Shown here in pieces: positions 44,620-53,185 of a stretch of 64,000 bases of DNA (position 1 is the first letter of the stretch; every line of letters starts with the position of its first letter). The stretch comes from Flavobacterium sp. (lineage in GTDB: Bacteria; Bacteroidota; Bacteroidia; Flavobacteriales; Flavobacteriaceae). The DNA lies in contig NZ_JBCNKR010000006.1 of the NCBI RefSeq assembly GCF_039595935.1, positions 1,894,001-1,958,000 of the forward strand, read 5' to 3'. A program made the position numbers and the translations under genes. The notes beneath the pieces were generated by a model. The model had not been told where the DNA came from. It worked only from the letters and a program-made list of their open reading frames with translations, and ran no database searches.

Positions 44620-45525
44620 TTATTGAAAATCATTCCAAAATTTAATTAATTGATTTCTAAAAATTTTACAATCAACAACACTCCATTGCTGATTCGTATT
44701 TCCAAACAGATTACGTTGTTTGTTTTGACATACTAGCTCTTCTAATTGAGAATCAGAATAATTGTAGAATGTATTTAATACTGCTAAAACTCTTGCATAG
44801 TGGCTGGTCTTCTGAAAATTACTGTCAGGCATATTAAACATTAATCCTTCAATAAAATATGAAGGAGCAAGTGAACTCTGAATTGTAGCACTATTTACAA
44901 GTTTTGCCTTTATGTTTTTAATTATCCTTATTGTAGATTTATAATTAGAATTACAAACTTGATTTTTTAAGGTACCATTATCAAAATGTATTTTAGGAAA
45001 ATTCACAACCTTTTCATCTGTTTCATTGGTCCAAAAGACTATGCCTTTGGCATAATTGGTCGTGTTAATTTTACTAAAACTTCTGTATTCTCTATATTCA
45101 GCACAACAAATGACATCACAATCTAACCTTCCTGAATTAGCAAGTATTTTAATTGAATTATTACCGACCTTTACATAAGCATCCCCATAATAATCTTTTA
45201 ATCTTTCAATAATAGCATTTGTAAAAGAAGTCAATGAATATTTCCCATCAGAATAACATTCATTAAAATCCTGTCGCTGCTGCCAACTTAATTCATCCTT
45301 ATTGGAGTAAAATATCGTGGAAAATTCAACAACAACATCAACATCACTATCTCCCCTGATATTCGTAGAGTTACGATAAGATCCTTGCAAATATATATTG
45401 AAACTAATATCATCTTTCCATGTATGACCTTCAATACAAGTTTTTATAGAGTTGTATGTAGTAGCAGATGAAACTGTCGCGCCTAAGTTTGACCAGGTTT
45501 GTAATTGTGCTTCGGGTATTGACAT
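44620..45525 (-). CDS. CBASS cGAS/DncV-like nucleotidyltransferase (CD-NTase)
   Basis: 301 residues. The nucleotidyltransferase signature is clear: GSYRNSTNIRGDSDVDVVV with GSY at 48-50 and metal-binding Asp61 and Asp63, and a third acidic residue in RLDCDVICC (Asp135/Asp137). The pattern is closest in my recollection to clade E enzymes (CdnE), but clade assignment needs a tree. It makes a cyclic oligonucleotide on phage infection, which activates the patatin encoded next. No ubiquitin-like-conjugation (Cap2/Cap3) or HORMA/TRIP13 genes are adjacent, so this is a two-gene, type I CBASS. Confidence 0.88.
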   Translation of the reverse strand: MSIPEAQLQTWSNLGATVSSATTYNSIKTCIEGHTWKDDISFNIYLQGSYRNSTNIRGDSDVDVVVEFSTIFYSNKDELSWQQRQDFNECYSDGKYSLTSFTNAIIERLKDYYGDAYVKVGNNSIKILANSGRLDCDVICCAEYREYRSFSKINTTNYAKGIVFWTNETDEKVVNFPKIHFDNGTLKNQVCNSNYKSTIRIIKNIKAKLVNSATIQSSLAPSYFIEGLMFNMPDSNFQKTSHYARVLAVLNTFYNYSDSQLEELVCQNKQRNLFGNTNQQWSVVDCKIFRNQLIKFWNDFQ

Positions 45526-45666
45526 GCCTAGATTATTATCATCTCGTTAATAAATATGTTTATGCAAGTTGAAGACTAAGATAAGAAAAGTTTTGTAAAT
45601 ATTACTTTTTATAAATCATTGCAGTGTTCGTATATTTTTGGCTGTATTTTTAGGACTTTTTGTTTT

Positions 45667-45770
45667 ACGGATACAATGGTTCCGCCTAGTTTTTTTTGAA
45701 GAACTTACAAATACTAGGTAATCTCTAATTGTTGAATTAATAACTTCAAAAAAGTGTACTTTAAATTTAT
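45667..45770. repeat. Dispersed intergenic repeat, weak copy 3
   Basis: Shares with copies 1 and 2 an ACGGA/TCCG hairpin, ACAAATACTAGG and AAAAAAGTGTAC, in the same order and orientation, but is more diverged. It lies just beyond the CBASS operon and at the right border of the AT-rich island. Confidence 0.4.
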
Positions 45771-45904
45771 TTGTGCTGAGCGAGATTTTTAAGTGTCAGC
45801 ATTTTTAATCTATCAGTAAGACACCATTGAATATAGTGAATAAATTTTGGAGACTGAAAAATTATTCCCAATCTGAAAGCACGAGGTTCTTATGGACAAG
45901 GTCA

Positions 45905-46204
45905 TTAAAATATACTATTGCGCTGCGCGGTAGCGGCTTTAATTTGTCCTGCTGCTGTTATAGAACTGTTGTCCGTTTCGGGATTTAAAAACACCAGACC
46001 AAGATCATCCAGTTTTATTAATTGATCTAAAATTATGGACTCCCTCTGACGTTCGTCGAAAGCTTCTTCAATATCAATATTGCTATAATTTCCAAAATTG
46101 GCGAAAACAAGCTTGGTGAGTTCTTCTAAAGAAAAACTTCCAGCATGGTTTTCAGACAGAATTCTTAAGATTAAATTGAAAAAGTCATTAGATTTCTCAG
46201 GCAT
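45905..46204 (-). CDS. Small protein, possibly winged-helix
   Basis: 99 residues, acidic. SLEELTKLVFANFG...IILDQLIKLDDLGLVFLNPETDNSSITAAGQIKA reads like a helix-turn-helix followed by a wing, so a small DNA-binding or adaptor protein is possible. It is the leftmost gene of the ICE-like block on the minus strand and lies about 210 bases after the PcfJ gene, beyond its terminator, so it has its own promoter. No named family. Confidence 0.55.
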   Translation of the reverse strand: MPEKSNDFFNLILRILSENHAGSFSLEELTKLVFANFGNYSNIDIEEAFDERQRESIILDQLIKLDDLGLVFLNPETDNSSITAAGQIKAATAQRNSIF

Positions 46205-46385
46205 ATAGTATAGTAATGTTTATATAGCTAAATGTATGAAAAAAATACTCTTGTTTGATATTTTATCAGATATATACATCTGCTCTGCTTTTTCAGGCTT
46301 GTTTAAACCATCCTAATTTTTGAAATTACAGTGAAAAAGCTAATAATCATAAACAACTTCACTTTCCTATAAGTGTCTGCTCCGC

Positions 46386-46410
46386 CAAAAAAAAACCGGC
46401 ATACAGCCGG
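46386..46410 (-). terminator. Terminator after the PcfJ gene
   Basis: On the minus strand CCGGC and GCCGG (46396-46400 and 46406-46410) pair around a five-base loop and are followed by nine T bases. It lies directly after the stop of the gene at 46414-47727. Confidence 0.85.
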
Positions 46411-46413
46411 CTT

Positions 46414-47727
46414 TCACAAGAACGATTTAGCTTTTCTTTTTTTAACCCTTTCTTTAATCTGATACAAGTTTCTGTTCATAAGAGTTAGTATCTGCTTATG
46501 GTGAGTGGAAGCATTGTTTTTCATGCCTCTGCACTGGATGATTTCCATGTTTTTAAGCGATACTTCAATAGTTTCAACAGACTGGCCGTCCACTTTTGCC
46601 GACAATATAAGCGAGTTTCTTTTCTTGTAATACTCGTTGGTAAAAACGCAGTGGTGCAGATTATCCCCCTCTTCCATGAAGTCCCGTACATTTTCGATTA
46701 CCGAGACGGTCAGGTTTTTTTCAGAGAAACAAAGACCGAAAAAATCCTTTTTGTCCTCGGCATAAACACTCTGTGCTTCGAGTATTTCCGAGCGCATCTC
46801 TATGAGGTATTTTCTGCGCTGAATGGCTCTTTTTTTTAGGACAAGCCTGTCATGCGATTCACTAAGGCCGTCGGGACAGACGTATAAAGCGCAGCTGAGG
46901 TCTTTTTTAAACCATCTTAAAAGGTCTATGTAATCCTCCCAAATCCTATAATTGGAAATCCTATAATTGTTTTTAAGACAGGTCTTTACTGCCTGCCAGT
47001 TCTGTTTCAGGTGCTGTTCAGAGGAAGTCAAATAGTAGGTCAGCATTGAAATCTGCGAAGCTTTCAAAAGGGTTTCCGCTAAAGAATCTTTCAGAAGCGC
47101 AGAAAAAAGTATCTGCGGAGCGATATTGTGGAGCGAAGTTTTAAAACCATTCCGTTTAAGAGAGCTGATAACTTTTAATTTCGGATAAACCCTGTAAGGG
47201 GCTATTCGGTACTTTGGCGAGTTCTGAAAATCCTTTGGTCTTATTTCAAGCGAAGAATAATATTTCCACTGGTCGTAAGCCTGAGAAAAAACATTGACAG
47301 AAAGCGACATTGTGCGAACGTCTCCCTTGAAGCTAATCCAATGCTGCATAACCTCCTTATGGAAGTAGGTCGGTGCAATACCTTTCTTCATCTGCTTGTG
47401 GGAACAGATGATGCGCACGACCTGAAAATCTCCCGCCGTGTCCAAAACCGCTGAGTATTCAATTTCCTTGAAATGCGTTTTGTTATAAGGCTGCATTTTC
47501 AGTTTTCCCCTGCATCCTGCGCATTTAATATAGTTCTGGCATTCAGCTTTGGCGCTGTCGGGCTTCCAAGTGTGAGAACAGTCAAGACAGTGGAATTTTC
47601 CCCTTGACAGTACACCCCATTTTAGGAAAATGGATTTCTCCGCCCATGCAATAAATTCATTAGGCACAGGTGCAAGTGAAGCACTCAGCGCCGTAATCTG
47701 TTTTTCTATTATTGTTTTAGGTATCAT
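46414..47727 (-). CDS. pcfJ: PcfJ-like protein of conjugative elements
   Basis: 437 residues. The N-terminal zinc-binding part has CLDC (47-50) and CQNYIKCAGC (63-72). The C-terminal half carries the PcfJ-domain pattern, including MEEGDNLHHCVFTNEYYKKRNSLILSAKV, where G-x-x-L-H-H-C-V is the best conserved stretch. PcfJ proteins are encoded in conjugative plasmids and ICEs of Firmicutes and Bacteroidota; the molecular role is not established. The start codon overlaps the PcfK stop by four bases (47724-47727), so the pair is translationally coupled. Confidence 0.88.
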   Translation of the reverse strand: MIPKTIIEKQITALSASLAPVPNEFIAWAEKSIFLKWGVLSRGKFHCLDCSHTWKPDSAKAECQNYIKCAGCRGKLKMQPYNKTHFKEIEYSAVLDTAGDFQVVRIICSHKQMKKGIAPTYFHKEVMQHWISFKGDVRTMSLSVNVFSQAYDQWKYYSSLEIRPKDFQNSPKYRIAPYRVYPKLKVISSLKRNGFKTSLHNIAPQILFSALLKDSLAETLLKASQISMLTYYLTSSEQHLKQNWQAVKTCLKNNYRISNYRIWEDYIDLLRWFKKDLSCALYVCPDGLSESHDRLVLKKRAIQRRKYLIEMRSEILEAQSVYAEDKKDFFGLCFSEKNLTVSVIENVRDFMEEGDNLHHCVFTNEYYKKRNSLILSAKVDGQSVETIEVSLKNMEIIQCRGMKNNASTHHKQILTLMNRNLYQIKERVKKRKAKSFL

Positions 47728-48134
47728 AGGTCAAAAAGTGTTAAGGCTGTCTGTACTGGTTTTTCGGTCTGCTGTAGCGGGATTAGCTTTGCAGGAACAG
47801 AAACGGCAGAATTTTTCTGCACAGGGTTTTCTGCAATGGGAGCGGGAGCGGAGAACAAATCAGCCTCCTTAGACTGATTTGTCGTCACTCTGCATCTGAT
47901 TTCGGGAATATTTCCGATAGTGTCATCGGTGTAGTATGTTACCGCCAGATCAAAAATCTCACTGCCGTCAAAGGCGCATTCGCCTGTCTTTTTTACTTCG
48001 GAGATGATGTATTTAAGACAGTTTTCGACATTCTTGGAAGCCTTTTCAAGCATGGGCGCAAAAGCGGAATCCGACTGGGATTTCTCTTTCAGGAAATCTT
48101 CTATCCTTGTTTGGAATTTTTCTGAACCTTTCAT
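47724..48134 (-). CDS. pcfK: PcfK-like protein
   Basis: 136 residues. The first ~75 are helical and conserved (FQTRIEDFLKEKSQSDSAFAPMLEKASKNVENCLKYI, CAFDGSEIFDLAVTYYTDD), as in PcfK-like proteins. The C-terminal ~50 residues are Pro/Ala/Gln-rich and probably disordered. It is coupled to pcfJ by a four-base overlap and lies 25 bases after the 120-residue gene. Part of the ICE maintenance or transfer module; molecular role unknown. Confidence 0.85.
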   Translation of the reverse strand: MKGSEKFQTRIEDFLKEKSQSDSAFAPMLEKASKNVENCLKYIISEVKKTGECAFDGSEIFDLAVTYYTDDTIGNIPEIRCRVTTNQSKEADLFSAPAPIAENPVQKNSAVSVPAKLIPLQQTEKPVQTALTLFDL

Positions 48135-48159
48135 AACTGATGTTTTTTAGGGTTATCGG

Positions 48160-48522
48160 CTATTTTTCAAATGTGCTTCTGTAGATGTCAAAGCAGTATT
48201 CCTCAAAGCAGAGCCAGCACATAAAAGTGTAGTGGGGCAGACGGTGGCGGTTCTTGATACATTCGCCCAGTGAATTTTCTAGTTCATCCCTTATTTCTTC
48301 CAAATCATCAAGATGTTTTTTGTAAAATGATTTGCAGTCAACATGGTAAATAAATTCGCCGATCATACCGCTGATGCATCCTCCGTTCTGCAAGTCCTCT
48401 ATAAAGGATTTGAGCTGTTCTTTTTTAGTTCCGTCATAGACATCCAATTCTAACAGGATTATTTTATTAAATGTCTTACTTACTCCGTAGTGGGCGTATG
48501 CTGATTTTTCCAGTGCTTTCAT
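48160..48522 (-). CDS. Hypothetical ICE protein
   Basis: 120 residues, rich in aromatic and Cys residues toward the end (HYTFMCWLCFEEYCFDIY). It begins MKALEKSAYAHYGVSKTF. I recall similar proteins next to pcfK and ssb in Bacteroidota conjugative elements but know no function. It sits between ssb and pcfK, all on the minus strand with gaps of 25-40 bases, so it is part of the same transcript. Confidence 0.65.
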   Translation of the reverse strand: MKALEKSAYAHYGVSKTFNKIILLELDVYDGTKKEQLKSFIEDLQNGGCISGMIGEFIYHVDCKSFYKKHLDDLEEIRDELENSLGECIKNRHRLPHYTFMCWLCFEEYCFDIYRSTFEK

Positions 48523-48562
48523 AATTCATATTCTTTAGGCTTGTTCATTTATCTCAAAAGGT

Positions 48563-48952
48563 TTAGAAAGGCAGGTCGTCGGAGTCTTTTTCAGCTTTGT
48601 TTGATACTGCATTATTTTGCTTAGGTGCTGAGGGATTATCGCTGACAAAGGCAATAATCTTGATGTTAGAGGTATGAAAGGTCAGGCTTCCGTGCGCCTG
48701 CGAATCATTACCGATATATACATTCAGACCGATTCGCCCGAAAAGTTCAACAGCAGTTCCTTTTTTAAGATACTGCGCCACTCCTGTGGAGAGCCAGTAG
48801 GAACAGTCGATGTAGGTTACAATTTTTTTGACCTCAGTGCTGTTTTTTAGTCTGTAGCTGTCGTTTACGGCGATTGAGAAATTAACCACCTGTCTTTCTG
48901 AGTTTACTTTTGCCACTACGGCATCTCTAGTAAGTCGTCCAATAATTTCCAT
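48563..48952 (-). CDS. ssb: Single-stranded DNA-binding protein
   Basis: 129 residues from the ATG at 48950-48952 (MEIIGRLTRDAVVAKV). The frame is open upstream, but those residues (SFFPFFLLKIIFGRG) are unlike any SSB. The OB-fold pattern RQVVNFSIAVNDSYR...YIDCSYW...GTAVELFGRIGLNVY is clear. The acidic tail ends DDLPF, the protein-docking tip of SSBs. It coats single-stranded DNA, here probably during conjugal transfer and replication of the element. First gene of the ssb-pcfK-pcfJ run. Confidence 0.9.
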   Translation of the reverse strand: MEIIGRLTRDAVVAKVNSERQVVNFSIAVNDSYRLKNSTEVKKIVTYIDCSYWLSTGVAQYLKKGTAVELFGRIGLNVYIGNDSQAHGSLTFHTSNIKIIAFVSDNPSAPKQNNAVSNKAEKDSDDLPF

Positions 48953-49349
48953 AATTTTAAAATTTAAGTGAGTAAAATTTTCAAGTCTCTTTCTCCCTCT
49001 CCCAAAAATTATTTTCAAAAGAAAAAACGGGAAAAAAGAAAGCAAGAATCAAGTGACCGCTTGAGGATGCGGAGTGCTATAAGTCCCGAAGGGCGGAGGA
49101 GTGAAACGAAGCCGTTATGCGCATGCAGCGTCCGGGGGGGGACACTATCTTGGCTGCCCTTTTAACCCGTTTCGAATGAAAATCTAAGGCAATGCCCTAA
49201 AAGCGGGCAGAAGGAAATTTTAATAGTTTGGGAAACTCGTTAGTGGAAAAGTTCTAGATGTCCTGGTGCAGACTGCAGGAATTGCGGATTTAGTTGACTG
49301 CAATAAAAAATTTAGCTATTTTTATAAGTAACATTAAATTCTTAGCCGT
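48953..49349. other. Intergenic region with a GC-rich, hairpin-forming block
   Basis: The part from about 49055 to 49165 is strikingly GC-rich compared with its surroundings and contains short inverted repeats: CCCGAAGGG, ATGCGCAT within TGCGCATGCA, and GTCC/GGAC around a G-run of eight. It lies upstream of ssb. It could be a structured leader, a small RNA, or an origin of transfer or replication. No ORF is convincing. Confidence 0.45.
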
Positions 49350-49814
49350 ATGAATATAGATTATCAGGACCGTAATATCTTCGAAATAGATTATATATTC
49401 AGGATCCAGACCTTTGAAAAGTACCTTGAGAACACGATGTCCTCGCAGGAGCATTATGCAAATTATAAAGCCGGACTGATACCCAATATCTTTTACGGGC
49501 ATAATATGGCGGAACTTTTGGATCTGTTCCGAAAAGAGTTCCTTGAAGTAAAATCTGGAATTGAAAGGTATGAAGCGGATAATAACAATGATTTTCCAAT
49601 GCTGAAATCGTATGTTAATACCGAAAGGAATCTGCGCAAAATTCTGGATGAGAGCCAGCTCACAGATTATACGGTGCTTCTTGAAAGTTCGTTTGACAAT
49701 CAGAAGCAGGATGCAAAAGCTGCAGCAGTGAGCCGCTTTTTCCTGTCAACGCCGATATTGAACAATTATATATTCCAAATAGAGAAGATATTTGGAAAAG
49801 GCATCCTTGACTGA
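49350..49814 (+). CDS. Hypothetical protein
   Basis: 154 residues, mostly helical (MNIDYQDRNIFEIDYIFRIQTFEKYLENT...), no signal peptide or membrane helix. It is one of the few rightward genes in the ICE block and stands alone between the ssb upstream region and the 104-residue gene. I recognise no family. The codon pattern matches the more GC-rich ICE genes. Confidence 0.6.
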   Translation: MNIDYQDRNIFEIDYIFRIQTFEKYLENTMSSQEHYANYKAGLIPNIFYGHNMAELLDLFRKEFLEVKSGIERYEADNNNDFPMLKSYVNTERNLRKILDESQLTDYTVLLESSFDNQKQDAKAAAVSRFFLSTPILNNYIFQIEKIFGKGILD

Positions 49815-49962
49815 TGTGATATTTTAGTGGAGCTTTAATTCAAAACTTTAAATTACATGGAGTAAGAAAAGCACAAACTCATATTTTACATCTTGATGGT
49901 ATACGAATCTGTGCAGCGAGCAGTCAGCTGAAGGCAGCTGTTTCTTAGAGCAGCAACGCCTG

Positions 49963-50277
49963 CTAATATTCCAGATGGTTTAAAATAAACCCTTTCAGTT
50001 CCTTGTCGATCAGCGGGTCACGGTTCGCCGAGGTGAGTATTTTGCTGTAAAGCACTATAAAATTGCCGGCAAGAAATTCTTCCATTGCATCAAGGCACTT
50101 TAAAAATGTAGGCTGCGAGGCCGCCCAGAGATATTTACTGGTGTCGGCAAGATCGGTAAGCACAGCCTGATACGTATCCGGCTGTCCCGAGGTTTCCGAT
50201 TTTGCAATTGTAACTTTGAGCTCAAAATCGTTATCGTGGTCATTAAATGATCCGGTAAGAAAGTAGGCTGTGGTCAT
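49963..50277 (-). CDS. Hypothetical protein
   Basis: 104 residues (MTTAYFLTGSFNDHDNDFELKVTI..., ending FILNHLEY). A small alpha/beta protein with strand-rich N-terminal half and helical C-terminal half. It follows the LigD gene by about 63 bases on the same strand and could be co-transcribed with it. No family recognised. Confidence 0.55.
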   Translation of the reverse strand: MTTAYFLTGSFNDHDNDFELKVTIAKSETSGQPDTYQAVLTDLADTSKYLWAASQPTFLKCLDAMEEFLAGNFIVLYSKILTSANRDPLIDKELKGFILNHLEY

Positions 50278-50340
50278 AACTAATTTTTTTATTTATTAAA
50301 GTGCATTTTTTATCTGTTCGAACTTAACAGGACAGGAAAT

Positions 50341-52392
50341 TCAAAAAAAGATGCTCTGGGCTTTTGCCACCGCTTTTTTCATGTTAATTCCTTTTTGCAG
50401 CGATCCTTTAAAAATATCGCCTTCAGCCCTCATGCGGGCAATGGAATTTTCTATGGTGAAATCTTTCATGGCCAGCCCTTTTTTAATCTCCTCCCAATGC
50501 AGGGGCATTGAGACCGTTGCGCCAATTTTCGGACGAAGGGAATAAGGACATGCAATGGTTGCGCCCGGACGGTTCTGCAGAAAATCAAGGTACATCTTTC
50601 CGTTGCGGTTTTTAATCTGGCGCTCGAGGCTTGTGAAGTCCGGAAGCTGTGAATGCACGATCGATACGATCATCTTTGCGAACATCTGCGACTGGTCGTA
50701 GCTGTATTTGGCGCCCAGCGGTATATAAATATGAATTCCTGTTGAGCCCGATGTCTTCACATAACCCGTGATATCCAGCGTATCGAGTATATTTTTAACC
50801 TCGCAGGCAGCGCGGATGACCTGTTCGAAAGTATTCTGGTCCGGGTCAAGGTCAATTACGCAGTAATCGGGATTATCAGGATGCTGGATGCGGCTGAACC
50901 ATGGGTTCATTTCAATGCAGCCGAGCGATGCCATATACAAAAGCGTTTTTTCGTCGCCGCCGACAAGAAATTCCTTGCTTTCCGCGTCACTTGTGGTGTA
51001 GGGAAAGGTATCTGCCCATTCGGGCGCTTTTCCTTTGACATCTTTCTGGTAGAAGCTTTTGCCGTGGATACCGCCTGGAAAGCGGTTCAGCGATAGTGGG
51101 CGGTCTTTGAGATAAGGAAGGATATATTCTGCCGCCTGATAATAGTAATTGAACATGTCGCGTTTAGTGAAACCGTCCTCAGGCCAATAGATTTTGCTTA
51201 AGTGGGAAAAGGTGAGATTATGGCCTTTAATTTTCTTGGTCTGCGTTTCCTCTGACGGGTTCAGCAGAGTGCCGCGCGAAGATTTCCCGGGTGCTGTAAG
51301 AGGCGAGGAGACAGACTTCTTCCTGCTGGTTTTACCATCCCTAACGATCGATGAAGCAGAGTCTTCTTTTTCAAGTGCGACATCAACTGCTTTTTTATCG
51401 ATTCGCATGCCTTCGAAAGAAGGGTGGCGGAAAACCCCGTCAGAGGTGATCTCGGCATAACTGACCTCGCAGACCAGAACAGGTTTAAGCCAGACCGCCT
51501 TGGCATGCGGCGGGTTGGGGCGGAAACGTGAGGGCTTGTTTATATCCGGCTCCGATGCAAAAGGTATTGTTTTGGTTATAAGCGGTTTGAACTGGTCCAT
51601 CATTTCCCTCTGCATCTTATCGGTAAATCCCGTCCCGACTTTGCCCGTGTATACGAGCTGTCCCTTTTGGTAGACACCCAGCAGGAGCGAGCTGAAAAGC
51701 TTGGACGAAGAATCATTTTTGGTATATCCTGCAATAACGACTTCCTGTCTTTTGTTTGCCTTGATTTTAAGCCACTGCCTGTTTCGACTGTCAGGGATAT
51801 ATAGTGAATCTTTCCTTTTGGCCATAATGCCCTCAAGCCCCATTTTTGAGGCAGTCTGAAAAAAGTCGATCCCGCCGCTGAAAGGCTGGCTCAGGCGGAT
51901 CCTGTCGTCATCACTTGGGAGTATATCTTTTAAGATCTCCTGGCGCTGGGAGAGTTCCAGATCCATAAGGTTTATGCCGTTGTACCAGAGAATATCAAAA
52001 ACGTAAAAGACCAGGTGGCCGTCCGCTTCGCTGCGCCAGTTCTGAAGGGCGCTGAAATCTGCTTTTCCATCCTCTTGGATTACCAGAATTTCCCCGTCCA
52101 GCACAGCATTGTTTTTCCAGTGCTTTAATGCATTTGCGATCGGGTAATATTTATCTGTAAAGGGTTTGTTATTGCGGGAGGAAAGTGAAACCTCTCCCTT
52201 ATTGATATAGGCGATCGAGCGGTATCCGTCCCATTTTACTTCATAAATCCATTGGGGATCATCGAAGGGCTCATTTACAAGTGTCGCCAGCATCGGCTTA
52301 ATGCCTGCGGGCATTCCAGCGGGCGTGCCGGCCTGCAGGAGTGCTTTGAGCTCCTGACTGCCATCTGAAGTTTTTTTCCCTGCCATTTTCAT
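50341..52392 (-). CDS. ligD: Multifunctional NHEJ DNA ligase D (ligase plus polymerase domains)
   Basis: 683 residues from the ATG at 52390-52392; the longer open frame upstream runs over a terminator and the DUF3606 gene and is not coding. The ligase domain comes first, with the nucleotidyl Lys53 in YEVKWDGYRS, LDGEILV, and the OB-fold end EVSYAEITSDGVFRHPSFEG. After a Ser-rich linker comes the polymerase/primase domain with YCVIDLDPD (metal-binding DxD), SGSTGIHIYIPLG and CPYSLRP. The N-terminal 3'-phosphoesterase domain of many LigD proteins is missing. LigD normally seals double-strand breaks with Ku, but no Ku gene is in the window. Confidence 0.9.
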   Translation of the reverse strand: MKMAGKKTSDGSQELKALLQAGTPAGMPAGIKPMLATLVNEPFDDPQWIYEVKWDGYRSIAYINKGEVSLSSRNNKPFTDKYYPIANALKHWKNNAVLDGEILVIQEDGKADFSALQNWRSEADGHLVFYVFDILWYNGINLMDLELSQRQEILKDILPSDDDRIRLSQPFSGGIDFFQTASKMGLEGIMAKRKDSLYIPDSRNRQWLKIKANKRQEVVIAGYTKNDSSSKLFSSLLLGVYQKGQLVYTGKVGTGFTDKMQREMMDQFKPLITKTIPFASEPDINKPSRFRPNPPHAKAVWLKPVLVCEVSYAEITSDGVFRHPSFEGMRIDKKAVDVALEKEDSASSIVRDGKTSRKKSVSSPLTAPGKSSRGTLLNPSEETQTKKIKGHNLTFSHLSKIYWPEDGFTKRDMFNYYYQAAEYILPYLKDRPLSLNRFPGGIHGKSFYQKDVKGKAPEWADTFPYTTSDAESKEFLVGGDEKTLLYMASLGCIEMNPWFSRIQHPDNPDYCVIDLDPDQNTFEQVIRAACEVKNILDTLDITGYVKTSGSTGIHIYIPLGAKYSYDQSQMFAKMIVSIVHSQLPDFTSLERQIKNRNGKMYLDFLQNRPGATIACPYSLRPKIGATVSMPLHWEEIKKGLAMKDFTIENSIARMRAEGDIFKGSLQKGINMKKAVAKAQSIFF

Positions 52393-52466
52393 TGTTTTAA
52401 ATAATAAATTAAATGTGAAGCCAGCTGCGATCTTTAACGCCGCAGCTGTATTGGAAGCAAAAGACA

Positions 52467-52507
52467 AAAAATCCCCGTTACATATATGGCATATGACGGG
52501 GATTTTT
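52467..52507 (-). terminator. Terminator after the DUF3606 gene
   Basis: AAAAATCCCCGT at 52467-52478 pairs with ACGGGGATTTTT at 52496-52507. On the minus strand the stem ends in a T-run. It separates the DUF3606 gene from ligD. Confidence 0.85.
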
Positions 52508-52525
52508 ATTAAGTACAGTCTTGTG

Positions 52526-52705
52526 CTATTTTGAGCGCAGCACCTGCGCAACAGCATCGGCAGAATTTCCTGCCTGGTCCACGGCCTTTTGCAGTTCTTC
52601 CCTGCTGACATTGAATTTTTCTGTCCAGTAGGCTACCTCGTGATCCTCGTTCATATTAATGCGTGAACGGTCCTGCTGTCCTTTTTTGTTTAAATCGTCG
52701 CTCAT
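52526..52705 (-). CDS. DUF3606 family protein
   Basis: 59 residues. An ATG at 52703-52705 reads to TAG at 52526-52528. The sequence RINMNEDHEVAYWTEKFNVSREELQKAVDQAG is the full DUF3606 pattern (RIN..E..EV.YWT..FGV...L..AV...G), a small helical, stress-associated protein of unknown mechanism. It has its own terminator. The gene fully overlaps an open but non-coding extension of ligD in another frame. Confidence 0.85.
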   Translation of the reverse strand: MSDDLNKKGQQDRSRINMNEDHEVAYWTEKFNVSREELQKAVDQAGNSADAVAQVLRSK

Positions 52706-52745
52706 GATAACTGTTTTTTGAATTAATAATCTGCTTTATAAAAAG

Positions 52746-52964
52746 TCAGGTGTTTGTGTTTCTGCCTGAGCCTGCATCTGATGGATTACCGCTGTTTTTT
52801 TCATTGCGGTGAGGGCTGGTGCCGTTCTGGTCGCTTTCATCAATATCTCCCCAGTCCCCTGTATTTTCATTCTGATTTTCGCCTACATTTTCCTGTGCGT
52901 TCAGCATTTTGTGGTATGGGCACTTCTGCAGTTCTTCAGCACTGAAATTATTTATATTTTCCAT
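52746..52964 (-). CDS. Small acidic, low-complexity protein
   Basis: 72 residues. The N-terminal 30 (MENINNFSAEELQKCPYHKMLNAQE) include a CPYHK motif. The remainder is Asn/Asp/Gly/Ser-rich and probably disordered. It lies 40 bases before the DUF3606 gene on the same strand. I recognise no family. Confidence 0.5.
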   Translation of the reverse strand: MENINNFSAEELQKCPYHKMLNAQENVGENQNENTGDWGDIDESDQNGTSPHRNEKNSGNPSDAGSGRNTNT

Positions 52965-53185
52965 GATGTCGTTATTTTATAATTAATCATCTTAAAATTA
53001 AGCAGATGACGTGCAATGTACTTACAGGACTATTTTGAGATTTTATTTAATTTTCATGCGGCGGAATAATCACATCGTTAATAAAAAGAAGGTCATTGGG
53101 TTTTAAAATCAAATTGGTTTAACGATTTTTAGAAAATTTGCTTAATAATTTGTAAATTAGAGTGTTGAACAAAAAAAACAATGTC

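Noticed and set aside
48953..49045. Longer SSB starting at 49045
   Set aside because: The extra 31 residues are hydrophobic and basic and unlike any SSB N-terminus; MEIIGRL is the normal start.
52393..52611. N-terminal extension of LigD by 73 codons
   Set aside because: The extension runs through a terminator hairpin and the DUF3606 gene and has no phosphoesterase-like sequence; the ATG at 52390-52392 begins the family-like protein.
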